A model generated the notes under the pieces. That model did not search any database and was not told the origin of the DNA. It saw only the letters and a program-made list of their open reading frames with translations. The position numbers and the translations under genes are program-made. Below are positions 49,954 through 58,445 of a stretch of 64,000 bases of DNA, one piece after another. Source of the DNA: an uncultured Bradyrhizobium sp. (lineage in GTDB: Bacteria > Pseudomonadota > Alphaproteobacteria > Rhizobiales > Xanthobacteraceae); contig NZ_CANSMR010000030.1 in assembly GCF_947648125.1 (NCBI RefSeq), forward strand, positions 23,348 through 87,347, read 5' to 3'. How positions within the stretch are numbered: position 1 is the first letter of the stretch; each line of letters starts with the position of its first letter.

Positions 49954-51525
49954 CTATGGCGACCACGGTGGACCGACGATGAAGCTGACGTCGTCGGTCC
50001 AAAGTGCCTTGTTGTCCCAGGGATTGGTGCCGTCCCCGTCACCTGCGACATAGACCTTGCCGTAATAGTGGCGGATGTACTTCGTTGGATAGTTCAGCGC
50101 GTGGAATGAATTTCCCTTTCCGTTCTTGCCCGGCTGCGCGCAGAACGTTGCGTCGGACCGATTGAGCGCCGTGCCGTCGAACGGCTGCAGATGCAGCGCA
50201 GAATTTTGATGCCGCAGGAAATCGCCCGGATTGCTCTTCGACTCGAAGGAGACGCAGGAGCTGCCGGCAAGGCCGCGCCGGACGATCCATGTCGCGTCGC
50301 GCCTGTCCTGCGCGGCGCTGCCCGATGTGACCGGTGCGATGACCGCGGCGCCGTTCTGGTTGCGGACATAGTCCCCGGTGCAGCATGCCGTGGTCGCCTG
50401 CAGCGAGATTTCTGATCCCGGCACCAGCGTTCCGGACAGACCCGTGGGCGCGCCATAGCTAGCGGCGACAATGTTGGACTGAACCGCGTTGTCGGCGCTG
50501 TCGGTTGGAAAACCCGATGTCATCACGCCTTCGAAGAAGGAGCCTGCGGAGGCGTGGCTGTTATCGCCTCCGATGCCGAGGATGATCGCGCCTTCCTGGC
50601 GCATCGGTGCATATCCGCTCGGCAGGGCGCCGGAATAGATCGTCCTGAGCCCGCCCGATTGCGCGTCGCCCCACTTCAGCGCAAATCGCGTCTGGCCATT
50701 GTTCTTCAACCAGGCCGAGATGAACGGAAGCAGTCCACCGCTGATGACCGCGGCAGGATTGCAGCTTCGCTTGTCCCAATGGAAGATTCCGTTCTCCAGG
50801 TCCGCGTGCACCCCGGGCCCTGTTTCGCTTCGGCAGTTCGGCCATTCCAGATCGCGACTGACGTTGAGCGCATCCATGTGGCCGGCGCCGGTGTCGGTGC
50901 TGCTCGTCTCGGCGTTGCCATAGTCGAAACAGCAGCCCGAATTGAAATGGGTTGCGGAGGAAACCATGTACATTCCCTCCGGCTCGCCCTTGACCGCAAC
51001 GCCTGTCGTCCTGGTGTTGTGATAACCCATTCCGGGTGAAATCGAGACGCCATAGACCTGATGACCGCCGGCTGTGACCGGGAGCGCGTCGGCCGCGGCG
51101 CCGAGGTCGGACCCGCCGGGGCCGGGTCCCTTGTAATGTCCGCCGGCGGCGATGACGAGGTCGTTATGCCGGGGCGACTGATCGTAGATTTTTGTGATGA
51201 TGCACGTGGTGTTGGCGCAGAAGGCATCCTGCGCTGCGGCGTTCGCGTAGCCGTCCGCAAGCAGGCCGATGTTCTCGGCGGTGGCGTCTGACGCTCGCTT
51301 CACCTGATAGAGCGCGCCGGCATATTTGGCGTAGAGCGATCTCACCGTGCTGTGCGCGGCGACGCAGGGCGTATGCGCTGCGGCGTAGATGTCGCAGGGC
51401 CTCTGCTTGATCGCCCCGCAATGCGCGTCGCGAAGACCGGTCAGTCCACCTGCCATCAAGCCGACGATGACCACCAACGCGGCGCGGCCTCCCTTTGGCC
51501 GCGATGGGGATGGCAATGCGCTCAT
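49954..51525 (-). CDS. GH54-type alpha-L-arabinofuranosidase with CBM42 domain
   Basis: 523 aa. N-terminal membrane or signal segment (ALVVIVGLMAGGLTGL, about 15-30). Catalytic domain (about 40-370): PCDIYAAAHTPCVAAHSTVR, DQSPRHNDLVIA, CCFDYGNAE with Glu206, and KWGDAQSGG with Asp287, matching the nucleophile and acid/base positions I recall for fungal GH54. C-terminal CBM42-like domain (about 385-520: SFESKSNPGDFLRHQNSALH). It cleaves arabinose from plant polysaccharides, outside the cell or in the periplasm. Convergent with the double-barrel gene. Confidence 0.88.
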   Translation of the reverse strand: MSALPSPSRPKGGRAALVVIVGLMAGGLTGLRDAHCGAIKQRPCDIYAAAHTPCVAAHSTVRSLYAKYAGALYQVKRASDATAENIGLLADGYANAAAQDAFCANTTCIITKIYDQSPRHNDLVIAAGGHYKGPGPGGSDLGAAADALPVTAGGHQVYGVSISPGMGYHNTRTTGVAVKGEPEGMYMVSSATHFNSGCCFDYGNAETSSTDTGAGHMDALNVSRDLEWPNCRSETGPGVHADLENGIFHWDKRSCNPAAVISGGLLPFISAWLKNNGQTRFALKWGDAQSGGLRTIYSGALPSGYAPMRQEGAIILGIGGDNSHASAGSFFEGVMTSGFPTDSADNAVQSNIVAASYGAPTGLSGTLVPGSEISLQATTACCTGDYVRNQNGAAVIAPVTSGSAAQDRRDATWIVRRGLAGSSCVSFESKSNPGDFLRHQNSALHLQPFDGTALNRSDATFCAQPGKNGKGNSFHALNYPTKYIRHYYGKVYVAGDGDGTNPWDNKALWTDDVSFIVGPPWSP

Positions 51526-51624
51526 GACCGATATGATCCTCTCGTCGCCGCGACAACGTAGCCGCGGAGATCGCGAGGGCTCATAACAATACGGTGACGG
51601 TGCTGCGGCCGGCGTTGCCGGCTG

Positions 51625-52077
51625 CTACGGCTTGGAGCTGCGTTGCGCTTCCAGCTGAACGGAGCTTTCGACCGACTCGTAGGTTTCGGTCACGCAATTG
51701 TCGTCAGCCTCCACCTGCCGGCGATCGAAGATCGCGCCGTCATTGATGAAGACGCGATAGGTCTGCGTCCCGAGCGACTTGCCGATCACCGAAGTCAGTT
51801 CGGCGCGCACGCAGGCGGTCCAGCCGGTGCCGCGCGGGTCGTGCAGCGGAGGCGAGACCCGCACATGGGCCGGCTGCGAGCCTGCGGTGAAAACCGAATC
51901 CAGCTTGCCGGCCACCAGCCGCTTGACGTCCGGAGGCGTCTCGAGCGGCGCCGGTTCGGTGGCCTTGACCTTCAAAACGTCCGGCCATACCGCGTGGCTG
52001 TCCGCCAGCCCGCAGCCGCTCAACATCAAGGCGGCGCCGGCCAGCAGCGCCGCCACTTGTACCTGTCCCTGTCCCAT
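51625..52077 (-). CDS. Hypothetical lipoprotein
   Basis: 150 aa. Signal with a lipobox (LMLSGCGLADS, Cys about 22). The mature part has ARxx-type loops and a Cys pair (TACVRAEL, DNCVTETY) with FINDGAIFDRRQVEADD. Anchored to the inner or outer membrane. Family not recognised, though similar small lipoproteins are frequent in Bradyrhizobium. Confidence 0.78.
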   Translation of the reverse strand: MGQGQVQVAALLAGAALMLSGCGLADSHAVWPDVLKVKATEPAPLETPPDVKRLVAGKLDSVFTAGSQPAHVRVSPPLHDPRGTGWTACVRAELTSVIGKSLGTQTYRVFINDGAIFDRRQVEADDNCVTETYESVESSVQLEAQRSSKP

Positions 52078-52238
52078 TCAGTTAATTTAATGTGCCGCCG
52101 CCCATATTGCGCCCCCCTGGTGGGGCTGAATCCGCATCGCGCGGCGCTTTGTCGATCAACAAATGTCGAGCGACAAGCTATGTTTGGGGTAGAGGTGTTG
52201 CCGGATGTTTCTACGGCTGCGGGGGGAGAGAGACTGAC

Positions 52239-52466
52239 ATGAAAAGCTTCACGGTTGCTGCCGTCATTCTGGCGCTTATCGCGACACCGACCCTGGCCCA
52301 GGGCCGGCGAGGCGGCGGGGGCGACGACAGGAAAACGGAGAAGAAACCCCAGATCGACGAGAAGGCCTACAAGGCCGCACTCGATCGTATCCCCGAGCCC
52401 AAGGAGAAATACGATCCCTGGGGCGTCACCAAGCCGGCCGCCGATCCGGCCAAGAAGCCGAAATAG
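52239..52466 (+). CDS. Small exported protein, DPWG family, copy 1
   Basis: 75 aa from the ATG at 52239 (GGGGGGAGAGAG upstream). Signal peptide about 1-20 (VILALIATPTLAQG). The mature part is charged and ends EKAYKAALDRIPEPKEKYDP followed by WGVTKP. The Lys-Ala-Tyr, Ile-Pro and Asp-Pro-Trp-Gly pattern recurs in the protein at 60323. Function unknown. Confidence 0.78.
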   Translation: MKSFTVAAVILALIATPTLAQGRRGGGGDDRKTEKKPQIDEKAYKAALDRIPEPKEKYDPWGVTKPAADPAKKPK

Positions 52467-52595
52467 CCGAGCCGATCTGATCCCCGCGACAATTCGGGCC
52501 CGAGAACCGGCGCCGGCGGCAGCAGATTGCCGCACGGTGTGAACCTTCACCTGACGGCTTTCGACCCATCTCCGATGCCATTGTCGGAGGCCGCC

Positions 52596-54026
52596 ATGCT
52601 TCGCCGTTCCCTCCTCAGCCTGATTGTTCCGGCTGCGATCCTGCTCGGTGCCGTGCCGGCACTGGCGGAAAGCCGTCTGGCGCTGGTGATCGGGCAGTCC
52701 GCCTACAAGTCGGTGCCCGCACTGCCCAATCCGGCCAACGACGCCAGGGCCATGTCACAGATGCTGACCGATGCCGGCTTTGCCGTGACCACGGCATCGG
52801 ATCTGTCCCAGGATGAGATGCGCGCAAGGATCAGCGACTTCGCCGGCCAGGTGGCGGCGAAGGGCGCCGACACCGTGGCGCTGGTGTTCTATGCCGGGCA
52901 TGGCCTGCAGATCGATGGCGAGAACTATCTGGTGCCGGTCGATGTCGATCCGAAGCGCGAGGCCGATATCCCGATCCAGGCGGTTCGGCTCAACGACATC
53001 CTGAACACGCTGACTTCAGTGCCGAGCCGGATGCGCATCGTGCTGCTCGACGCCTGCCGCAACAATCCCTTCCCGGAGCTCAGCAAGACCGCCGGGCATG
53101 GGCTTGCCATCGTCGATGCCAAGATCGGCGCGCCCGGCACCTTCGTCTCGTTCTCGACGTCACCGGGCGCCGAGGCCGAGGACGGCAGCGGCGCCAACAG
53201 CCCCTATACGACCGCGTTGCTGACCTCGGCGAAGGAGCCGGGGATTCCGATCGAGGACACCTTCAAGCGCGTTCGCCTTGCGGTGAACAAGGCGACCGAT
53301 GGCCGCCAGACGCCGTGGGATTCCTCGTCGCTCACCGACGACTTCCGCTTCATGGCAGGTACGGCAGCGTCGGCCGCGGCCACGCCGGCGCCGGCCGCGA
53401 CCAAGCGCAGCGTCGACGAATGGAAACGCGAATTGCAGGGCAAGCCGATCGAGGTTGCCAACGAACTGATAGTGGTCGACGGGACCGATGAAGCCTATGA
53501 AGCCTTCGCCGCGATCTTCGCCGGCACGCCGCGCGGCCTGCAGGCGCGCGACTGGCTCGACCGGCATCGCCGCATGGTGGCTTGGAACGACGCCATTGTC
53601 GCCAACACGGCGGCGGCCTATCGCAGCTTCCTCGTACTGTACCCCGACAGCGATCTCACGGCGACCGCGCGCAAGATGATCGAACGGTTGCGCTACCGTC
53701 CCGATCTGACACCAGCCGCCGCGCTCAGCGTGCCCGCGACCAACGTTGCGCTGGCGGCGCCGACCTGTCCCTGCAACGCTGCGCCGCCGCAGGAGCAGCA
53801 GAAGGCCGCAGCGCCCGTGAAGAAACGTGCCGATCCCGATCCGCCGCGGCGCGCCGGCAAGCGCCCGCCGCGCGTCGTGGTCGAGGACGACGTCGTCGTG
53901 GTCCGCCGGCCGCCTCCGGCCGTGGTCTACGAGCCGGTCGGGCCGCCAATCGGAATTGGGATTGGCATCGGCGGCGGTGGTTATCGCGGCCATTATGGCG
54001 GCGGTTATCGCAGGGGTGGATACTGA
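52596..54026 (+). CDS. Caspase-like (peptidase C14) exported protein
   Basis: 476 aa from the ATG at 52596, set by GGAGG. Signal peptide about 1-24. Caspase-fold domain about 25-250: RLALVIGQSAYKSVPALPNP, catalytic His102 in FYAGHGLQIDGENYLVPV and Cys154 in LLDACRNNPF. A helical domain with EAYEAFAAIFAG and AAYRSFLVLYPDSDL (about 300-370) follows, then a Pro- and Gly-rich tail (GYRGHYGGGYRRGGY). A periplasmic protease-like protein, possibly specific for Arg/Lys sites as in orthocaspases. Confidence 0.9.
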   Translation: MLRRSLLSLIVPAAILLGAVPALAESRLALVIGQSAYKSVPALPNPANDARAMSQMLTDAGFAVTTASDLSQDEMRARISDFAGQVAAKGADTVALVFYAGHGLQIDGENYLVPVDVDPKREADIPIQAVRLNDILNTLTSVPSRMRIVLLDACRNNPFPELSKTAGHGLAIVDAKIGAPGTFVSFSTSPGAEAEDGSGANSPYTTALLTSAKEPGIPIEDTFKRVRLAVNKATDGRQTPWDSSSLTDDFRFMAGTAASAAATPAPAATKRSVDEWKRELQGKPIEVANELIVVDGTDEAYEAFAAIFAGTPRGLQARDWLDRHRRMVAWNDAIVANTAAAYRSFLVLYPDSDLTATARKMIERLRYRPDLTPAAALSVPATNVALAAPTCPCNAAPPQEQQKAAAPVKKRADPDPPRRAGKRPPRVVVEDDVVVVRRPPPAVVYEPVGPPIGIGIGIGGGGYRGHYGGGYRRGGY

Positions 54027-54098
54027 CGCGCCAATCGCGTAAAGGGTTTCCCCGCATGAGATGCGCCGTCTGCTGATCGCATCTCGCGGGAGGACGCA

Positions 54099-56123
54099 AT
54101 GCGGTCGCTGTTTCGCCTGCTTGCCGCGCTGGTGCTTTGCGTACAGCCGGCGCTCGCCTGGGAGTATTGGGGCGGCGACCGCGGGGGACAGCGCTTCTCG
54201 CCGCTGACGCAGATCACGACAGATAACGTCGGCACGCTGGTGCGCGGCTGGGAATTCCGCACCGGCGATCTTGACGCGCGTCCGCCCGAGGTCATGAAGC
54301 GCACCAAGTTCGAGGTGACGCCGCTGTTCGTCGAGGACAGCCTGATCTTCTGCACGCCGTTCAACGAGGTGATCGCGCTCGATCCCGGCACCGGTGCGCA
54401 GAAATGGCGTTTCGATCCGAAGATCAGCATGAAGCAACGGCCGGCCAATCGTTTTGTCTGCCGCGGCGTCGCACACTGGACCGATGATCGTGCCGCTGAA
54501 GGCGCGGCCTGCAAGTCGCGCATCTTCACCGGCACCAATGACACCCGCCTGATCGCGCTCGATGCGAGGACCGGCAAACCCTGCGCTGATTTCGGCAACA
54601 ATGGCGAGATCAGGATCGATGCCGGCATGAAGCTGGAATGGCCGGGCGAGTTTCAGATCACGTCGGCGCCGGTGACCGGCCGCGGCGTGGTCGTGGTCGG
54701 GTCTGCGATTGGCGACAACCGGCGGGTCGATGCGCCGGTCGGCGCCGTGCGCGCCTTCGATGCGCGGACCGGCCAGCCGCGCTGGACCTTCGACCCGCTC
54801 GTGCATGCCGGCGTCGAGGCCGGCCACAGCAATGTCTGGGCGCCGATGTCGGTGGACGAGGAGCGCGGCCTGGTGTTCCTGCCGACGACATCGCCCAGTC
54901 CCGATTTCTGGGGTGGCAAGCGTCCCGGCAATGACGAGCACGCCAATTCCGTCGTCGCGCTGCGCATCGAGAGCGGTGAGCTCGCATGGGCATTCCAGAC
55001 CGTGCATCACGACGTCTGGGACTATGACCTGCCGGCACAGCCGACGCTGGCGCGGATCGACACTGGCAACGGCATGCGCGACGTCGTGATCCAGCCGACC
55101 AAGCAGGGCTTCGTGTTCGTGCTCGATCGCGACACCGGCAAGCCGGTGTGGCCGGTCGAGGAGCGCGCGGTGCCGCAGAACGGCGCCGAGGGCGAGAAAC
55201 TGTCGCCGACGCAGCCGTTCCCGACCCATGTGCCGCCGCTGCTGACGCAGCGGATGACGGCCGATGATGTCGCCGGCCTGCTGCCGGGCGTCGGCAGCGC
55301 GGCTTGCGAGAAGCTGCTCGCGCAATCGCGCAATGAGGGGCTTTACACGCCGCCGTCAACGCAGGGCACGATTGTCTATCCGATGACCGGCGGCGGCGTG
55401 AACTGGGGCAGTGCGGCTTTCGACCCGGTCAACCAGATCCTGTTCGCCAATGTCAGCCACGCGGCGCATGTCATCACGCTGATTCCGCGTGACCAGGCCA
55501 AGGGATTCAATCCACCGCCCGGCCATGATTTCGGCCAGCAGGAGGGCGCGCCGTTTGCGATGTCGCGGGCGCTGGCGAGTACGGCGGTTGGCTCGCCGTG
55601 CAACAAGCCGCCGTGGGGCGAGACTGTGGCGGTCGATCTCAAGGCCGGCAAGATCCTCTGGCATGCGACGGTCGGCACCAGCGAGGATCTCGCGCCGCTC
55701 GGCATCGCGCTCAATACCGGCACGCCGCTGCTCAGCGGCGTCGCGATCACCGCGAGCGGACTGGTGTTCACCGGTGCGATGGACGCCTATCTGCGCGCGT
55801 TCGATGTCAAGTCGGGCCGGCAATTGTGGATCGGTCGGCTTCCGGTGCCGGGCGTCGCCAATCCGATGACCTATCTCTGGAAGGGCGAGCAGTATGTCGT
55901 CATCGGCGCCGGCGGCCATTCCGAGGGCGGCACATCGATCGGCGACAGCGTCGTGGCATTTCGCCTGCCGCGCCAGGGTGAGGGCGTTTCACTTCTCACG
56001 CGCCTGATCGATCGGCCCGGCGGACGGTTCACCGCCAAGGCTGTCGCCGCCGGACTCGTGCTCGTGGTCCTCGTCGCGCTGTTGTGGCGCTGGCGGCACA
56101 GCCGTCGCTCGCGATCCGCTTAG
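54099..56123 (+). CDS. PQQ-type quinoprotein dehydrogenase
   Basis: 674 aa. Signal peptide about 1-20 (LVLCVQPALAWEYWGGD). Eight-bladed propeller with repeated docking motifs (AWEYWGGDRGGQRFSPLTQI; TGAQKWRFDPK; SGELAWAFQTVHHDVWDYDL; GKILWHATVG; GRQLWIGRLP). HHDVWDYD (about 305) is the conserved PQQ-site region of membrane glucose dehydrogenase-like enzymes. One C-terminal membrane helix (about 645-663, VAAGLVLVVLVALL) anchors it on the periplasmic side. Substrate, probably a sugar or alcohol, unknown. Confidence 0.9.
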   Translation: MRSLFRLLAALVLCVQPALAWEYWGGDRGGQRFSPLTQITTDNVGTLVRGWEFRTGDLDARPPEVMKRTKFEVTPLFVEDSLIFCTPFNEVIALDPGTGAQKWRFDPKISMKQRPANRFVCRGVAHWTDDRAAEGAACKSRIFTGTNDTRLIALDARTGKPCADFGNNGEIRIDAGMKLEWPGEFQITSAPVTGRGVVVVGSAIGDNRRVDAPVGAVRAFDARTGQPRWTFDPLVHAGVEAGHSNVWAPMSVDEERGLVFLPTTSPSPDFWGGKRPGNDEHANSVVALRIESGELAWAFQTVHHDVWDYDLPAQPTLARIDTGNGMRDVVIQPTKQGFVFVLDRDTGKPVWPVEERAVPQNGAEGEKLSPTQPFPTHVPPLLTQRMTADDVAGLLPGVGSAACEKLLAQSRNEGLYTPPSTQGTIVYPMTGGGVNWGSAAFDPVNQILFANVSHAAHVITLIPRDQAKGFNPPPGHDFGQQEGAPFAMSRALASTAVGSPCNKPPWGETVAVDLKAGKILWHATVGTSEDLAPLGIALNTGTPLLSGVAITASGLVFTGAMDAYLRAFDVKSGRQLWIGRLPVPGVANPMTYLWKGEQYVVIGAGGHSEGGTSIGDSVVAFRLPRQGEGVSLLTRLIDRPGGRFTAKAVAAGLVLVVLVALLWRWRHSRRSRSA

Positions 56124-56462
56124 GTGCTCCCTGCTGCGGGCGCGCGCCTCCAAAATATCGAAAACAACCCCATGCAAAGTAGCCGGCGGCTGCCGGCGTT
56201 CGAAAGGCAGCTTGACACGTCGGGCAACTCAGGGATATTTTCTAATATTCCGAAATGATGCAAGCGCCGCCTCGCTTCGCCAAGGCGCGATGAATTCAGG
56301 TTCTTCGCCGCCTCTGACTGGTCCGGTATTGTGTGCAGTCCGGACTTCTCATCAACGATCCTCGACCGCCGCATTTGACCCAAAGCAGGCATACAAATTC
56401 AGTAAGTATCAACAGTTGGAGCGCAAGTTCGTAGCCACGATGGCTGCCTCAGTGAGCATCCC
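56124..56462. other. 339-bp lower-GC stretch with a possible promoter
   Basis: No convincing gene. TTGACA (56213-56218), 18 bp, TATTTT (56237-56242) could drive the membrane-protein genes at 56463 and 56739. GC content is visibly lower here and onward to about 57.4 kb than in the neighbours. Confidence 0.5.
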
Positions 56463-56699
56463 ATGGGTTTCCCGATCAATAAAGGGCCGGGTTGGAATAC
56501 CTCGCAATACACGGCGGCCGCCGCCGGGTTCTTTGCCGGAGCCGGTGCATCTCAAGTGTTGTTGTACTACCATCTCATTCCACGAAACTTCGCGATAGTC
56601 GTGGTCGTGGCAGGATTGGGCGTTCCACCGTTCATTGTTGGATGGTGGCAAAACCGCAAACACGGCCCGTTCTACAGCGAACCAAAAGAGCCTTTGTGA
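56463..56699 (+). CDS. 78-aa membrane protein
   Basis: Two membrane helices (AAAAGFFAGAGASQVLLYY, about 19-37; NFAIVVVVAGLGVPPFIVGW, about 43-62). Ends WWQNRKHGPFYSEPKEPL, a juxtamembrane basic patch. No strong ribosome site, so the start is uncertain. Family unknown. In a lower-GC pocket with the next gene; possible acquired DNA. Confidence 0.55.
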   Translation: MGFPINKGPGWNTSQYTAAAAGFFAGAGASQVLLYYHLIPRNFAIVVVVAGLGVPPFIVGWWQNRKHGPFYSEPKEPL

Positions 56700-56738
56700 C
56701 TGCCGGAGCGGATAGGGTTGTGCCTCCGTTGGAATTGC

Positions 56739-57239
56739 ATGGTGATTAGTTCAATGCCCGCTGATGCGCAGGATGACCCCGAAGCTCCAAATGAATTGGC
56801 CCTATTAATGTGGCCATACGCTAAGCGTGTGGGGATCGTTAACGGGCTGCTCGCTCTTCTGGGTATAGGCGTTGCCCTATACGTCTATTGTGAGTTTCCG
56901 ATCCCAGCTACAATTACTCATCATCGGCTCGATAGGTTTGGTGAGCCCGTAGGGCCCGAAAGTGCGCTGTCATACCTCTTCACGTTTCCAATCTTCCAAG
57001 TCTGGCTCGTTGTAATGCCCCTATGGGGAGGATGGCGAGCAACCCGAATTGACGCCACAGAGCAAGCGCGGCGCGATGAGGCCGTTAGGAAGGCACGTAA
57101 GTTGTTCCCTTGGGCGAGACCGATGGAGTTGTCTGCGGGTTTCTTGAGGTCAATCCTCGTCGGTCTCGTAATGGTCGAGGTCGCCCTGCTTTTCGCTACA
57201 ATCTTTCGCGCTATCTCTGCTGCCAACGGTAACATCTAA
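56739..57239 (+). CDS. Membrane protein of unknown function
   Basis: 166 aa from the ATG at 56739; 56718 and 56754 are alternatives. Three membrane helices (about 32-50, 85-105, 137-158). A basic amphipathic stretch lies between helices 2 and 3 (TRIDATEQARRDEAVRKARK). Lower GC than average. No family recognised. Confidence 0.62.
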   Translation: MVISSMPADAQDDPEAPNELALLMWPYAKRVGIVNGLLALLGIGVALYVYCEFPIPATITHHRLDRFGEPVGPESALSYLFTFPIFQVWLVVMPLWGGWRATRIDATEQARRDEAVRKARKLFPWARPMELSAGFLRSILVGLVMVEVALLFATIFRAISAANGNI

Positions 57240-57559
57240 CATAATGACCGCTTGTGGCCCTGGGCGGGCATTCCCCAAGGCATCGCCGATGTCGGCTTTT
57301 GAGAGCGACACGGACTTCGCTATCTCCGCTCGCATACACTGGATTTTGAGTCCACGCCCTGTTCTCATCGCGCTTTAGCGCGGCGCCGTCACAAATCAGG
57401 AACACGAATTCTCAATCCGTGCACCGAAACGACGTGCGGATAAGCGCGCGCGATGTCATGCTTGCGTTGGCCGCGACGCTTCGCTTACGAGGTCGCGAGC
57501 GGACGCGCTGGGCCTCCAGCGGCCTGTTCATTTCAGATCATTTGCCCATGGAGATTGCG
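57240..57559. other. 320-bp stretch with no convincing gene
   Basis: Short frames on the minus strand only; none with a ribosome site or motif. The last part gives way to the high-GC HdeA gene. Confidence 0.5.
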
Positions 57560-57853
57560 ATGAAGATCACTGCCTCGATCATGCTTGCCACAGCGCTCGC
57601 GCTGTCGTCCGCGCCGGCCAACGCCACCGTCATCGATCTCTCGACCATGACCTGCAAGCAGTTCGTCGAAGGCGGCGACGACACCATCAAGATGGTGCTG
57701 GTCTGGATGGACGGCTGGTACAAGGGCGATTCCGACGAGGCGATCATCGACACAGACGTGTTTACCGAGAACGCCAAGAAGTTCGGCACCTATTGCGGGA
57801 AGAATCCGACCATCAGCATCGTCAACGCCGCCGAGGCGGTGCTCGGCAAGTAA
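57560..57853 (+). CDS. hdeA: HdeA-family acid-stress chaperone
   Basis: 97 aa from the ATG at 57560, with GGAG 6 nt upstream. Signal peptide about 1-22 (ALALSSAPANA). Mature part: LSTMTCKQFVEGGDD and GTYCGKNPTISIV hold the single Cys pair that forms the HdeA disulfide. HdeA proteins protect periplasmic proteins at low pH. Alone between repeats. Confidence 0.88.
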   Translation: MKITASIMLATALALSSAPANATVIDLSTMTCKQFVEGGDDTIKMVLVWMDGWYKGDSDEAIIDTDVFTENAKKFGTYCGKNPTISIVNAAEAVLGK

Positions 57854-57864
57854 GCCTCTTGTTT

Positions 57865-57939
57865 GAGCATGACCTCCGCGCAAACGCGTTCGCGTTTGTC
57901 GCGAGGGAAAACCGCTTCGCACTTTTCCGGATCATGCTC
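57865..57939. repeat. Palindromic intergenic repeat (GAGCATGA ... TCATGCTC)
   Basis: GAGCATGACC and GGATCATGCTC form inverted ends around GCAAACGCGTTCGCGTTTGT and a GAAAACCGCTTCGCAC stretch, a Bradyrhizobium-type repeat. It reaches the 3' end of the thioesterase gene. Confidence 0.7.
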
Positions 57940-58400
57940 TATCCAGGCAGCATCGCGAACGCGCTCGACACCATCGCCACCGGCTTGTTGTCGGTGGCGG
58001 AGAGCAGCGTGACGCGGCCAAAGCTCATGGTGCGGCCGAGCCGGACCACGCGCGCGTCGGCCAGCACGTCGGAGGCGGTCGCCGCGCGCATGAAATGCGT
58101 AGTCTGGTCGACCGTCGTCATCGGACGATAGCCCTTGTTGGCCGCGAGATTGGCCAGCACCATCGCGGTGTCGGCGAACGCCATCAGCGCCTGGCCGCAG
58201 ACGATGCCGCCCTGGCGGCACAACCGCTCGGAAAACGGCATGCGCAGGATGGCGCCGGGCTGCCAGTCGGCATCGCCGCCGGCGGGCGGTGCGATGTCGA
58301 ACTGCTCGATCGACAGATTGAGGTCCTGCACCCACGGCGCAAAGACGTCGCCGAGCACGCGCTTCGCGTCGTCGATCCCGAATTCACCGGCCTGCTGCAT
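57939..58400 (-). CDS. PaaI-type hotdog thioesterase
   Basis: 153 aa. Hotdog core with GGIVCGQALMAFADTAMVLA (the helix, about 63-82) and MTTVDQTTHFMRAATASDVL (about 93-112). Close to PaaI-like acyl-CoA thioesterases, cytoplasmic. Ends 45 bp before... the amidase gene lies upstream on the same strand and may be co-transcribed. Confidence 0.85.
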   Translation of the reverse strand: MQQAGEFGIDDAKRVLGDVFAPWVQDLNLSIEQFDIAPPAGGDADWQPGAILRMPFSERLCRQGGIVCGQALMAFADTAMVLANLAANKGYRPMTTVDQTTHFMRAATASDVLADARVVRLGRTMSFGRVTLLSATDNKPVAMVSSAFAMLPG

Positions 58401-58445
58401 GACGTTCCGTTTCCTCCGCTGATGTTCTTGCTTGCTGTCTATTGC

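Noticed and set aside
54055-54090. Inverted GAGATGCG/CGCATCTC before the quinoprotein gene
   Set aside because: Eight-bp arms over a 12-nt gap may be chance in high-GC DNA; no promoter context ties it to regulation.
53160-55325. 721-aa open frame on the minus strand
   Set aside because: Antisense to the caspase-like and quinoprotein genes, both well supported by motifs; composition is that of a shadow frame.
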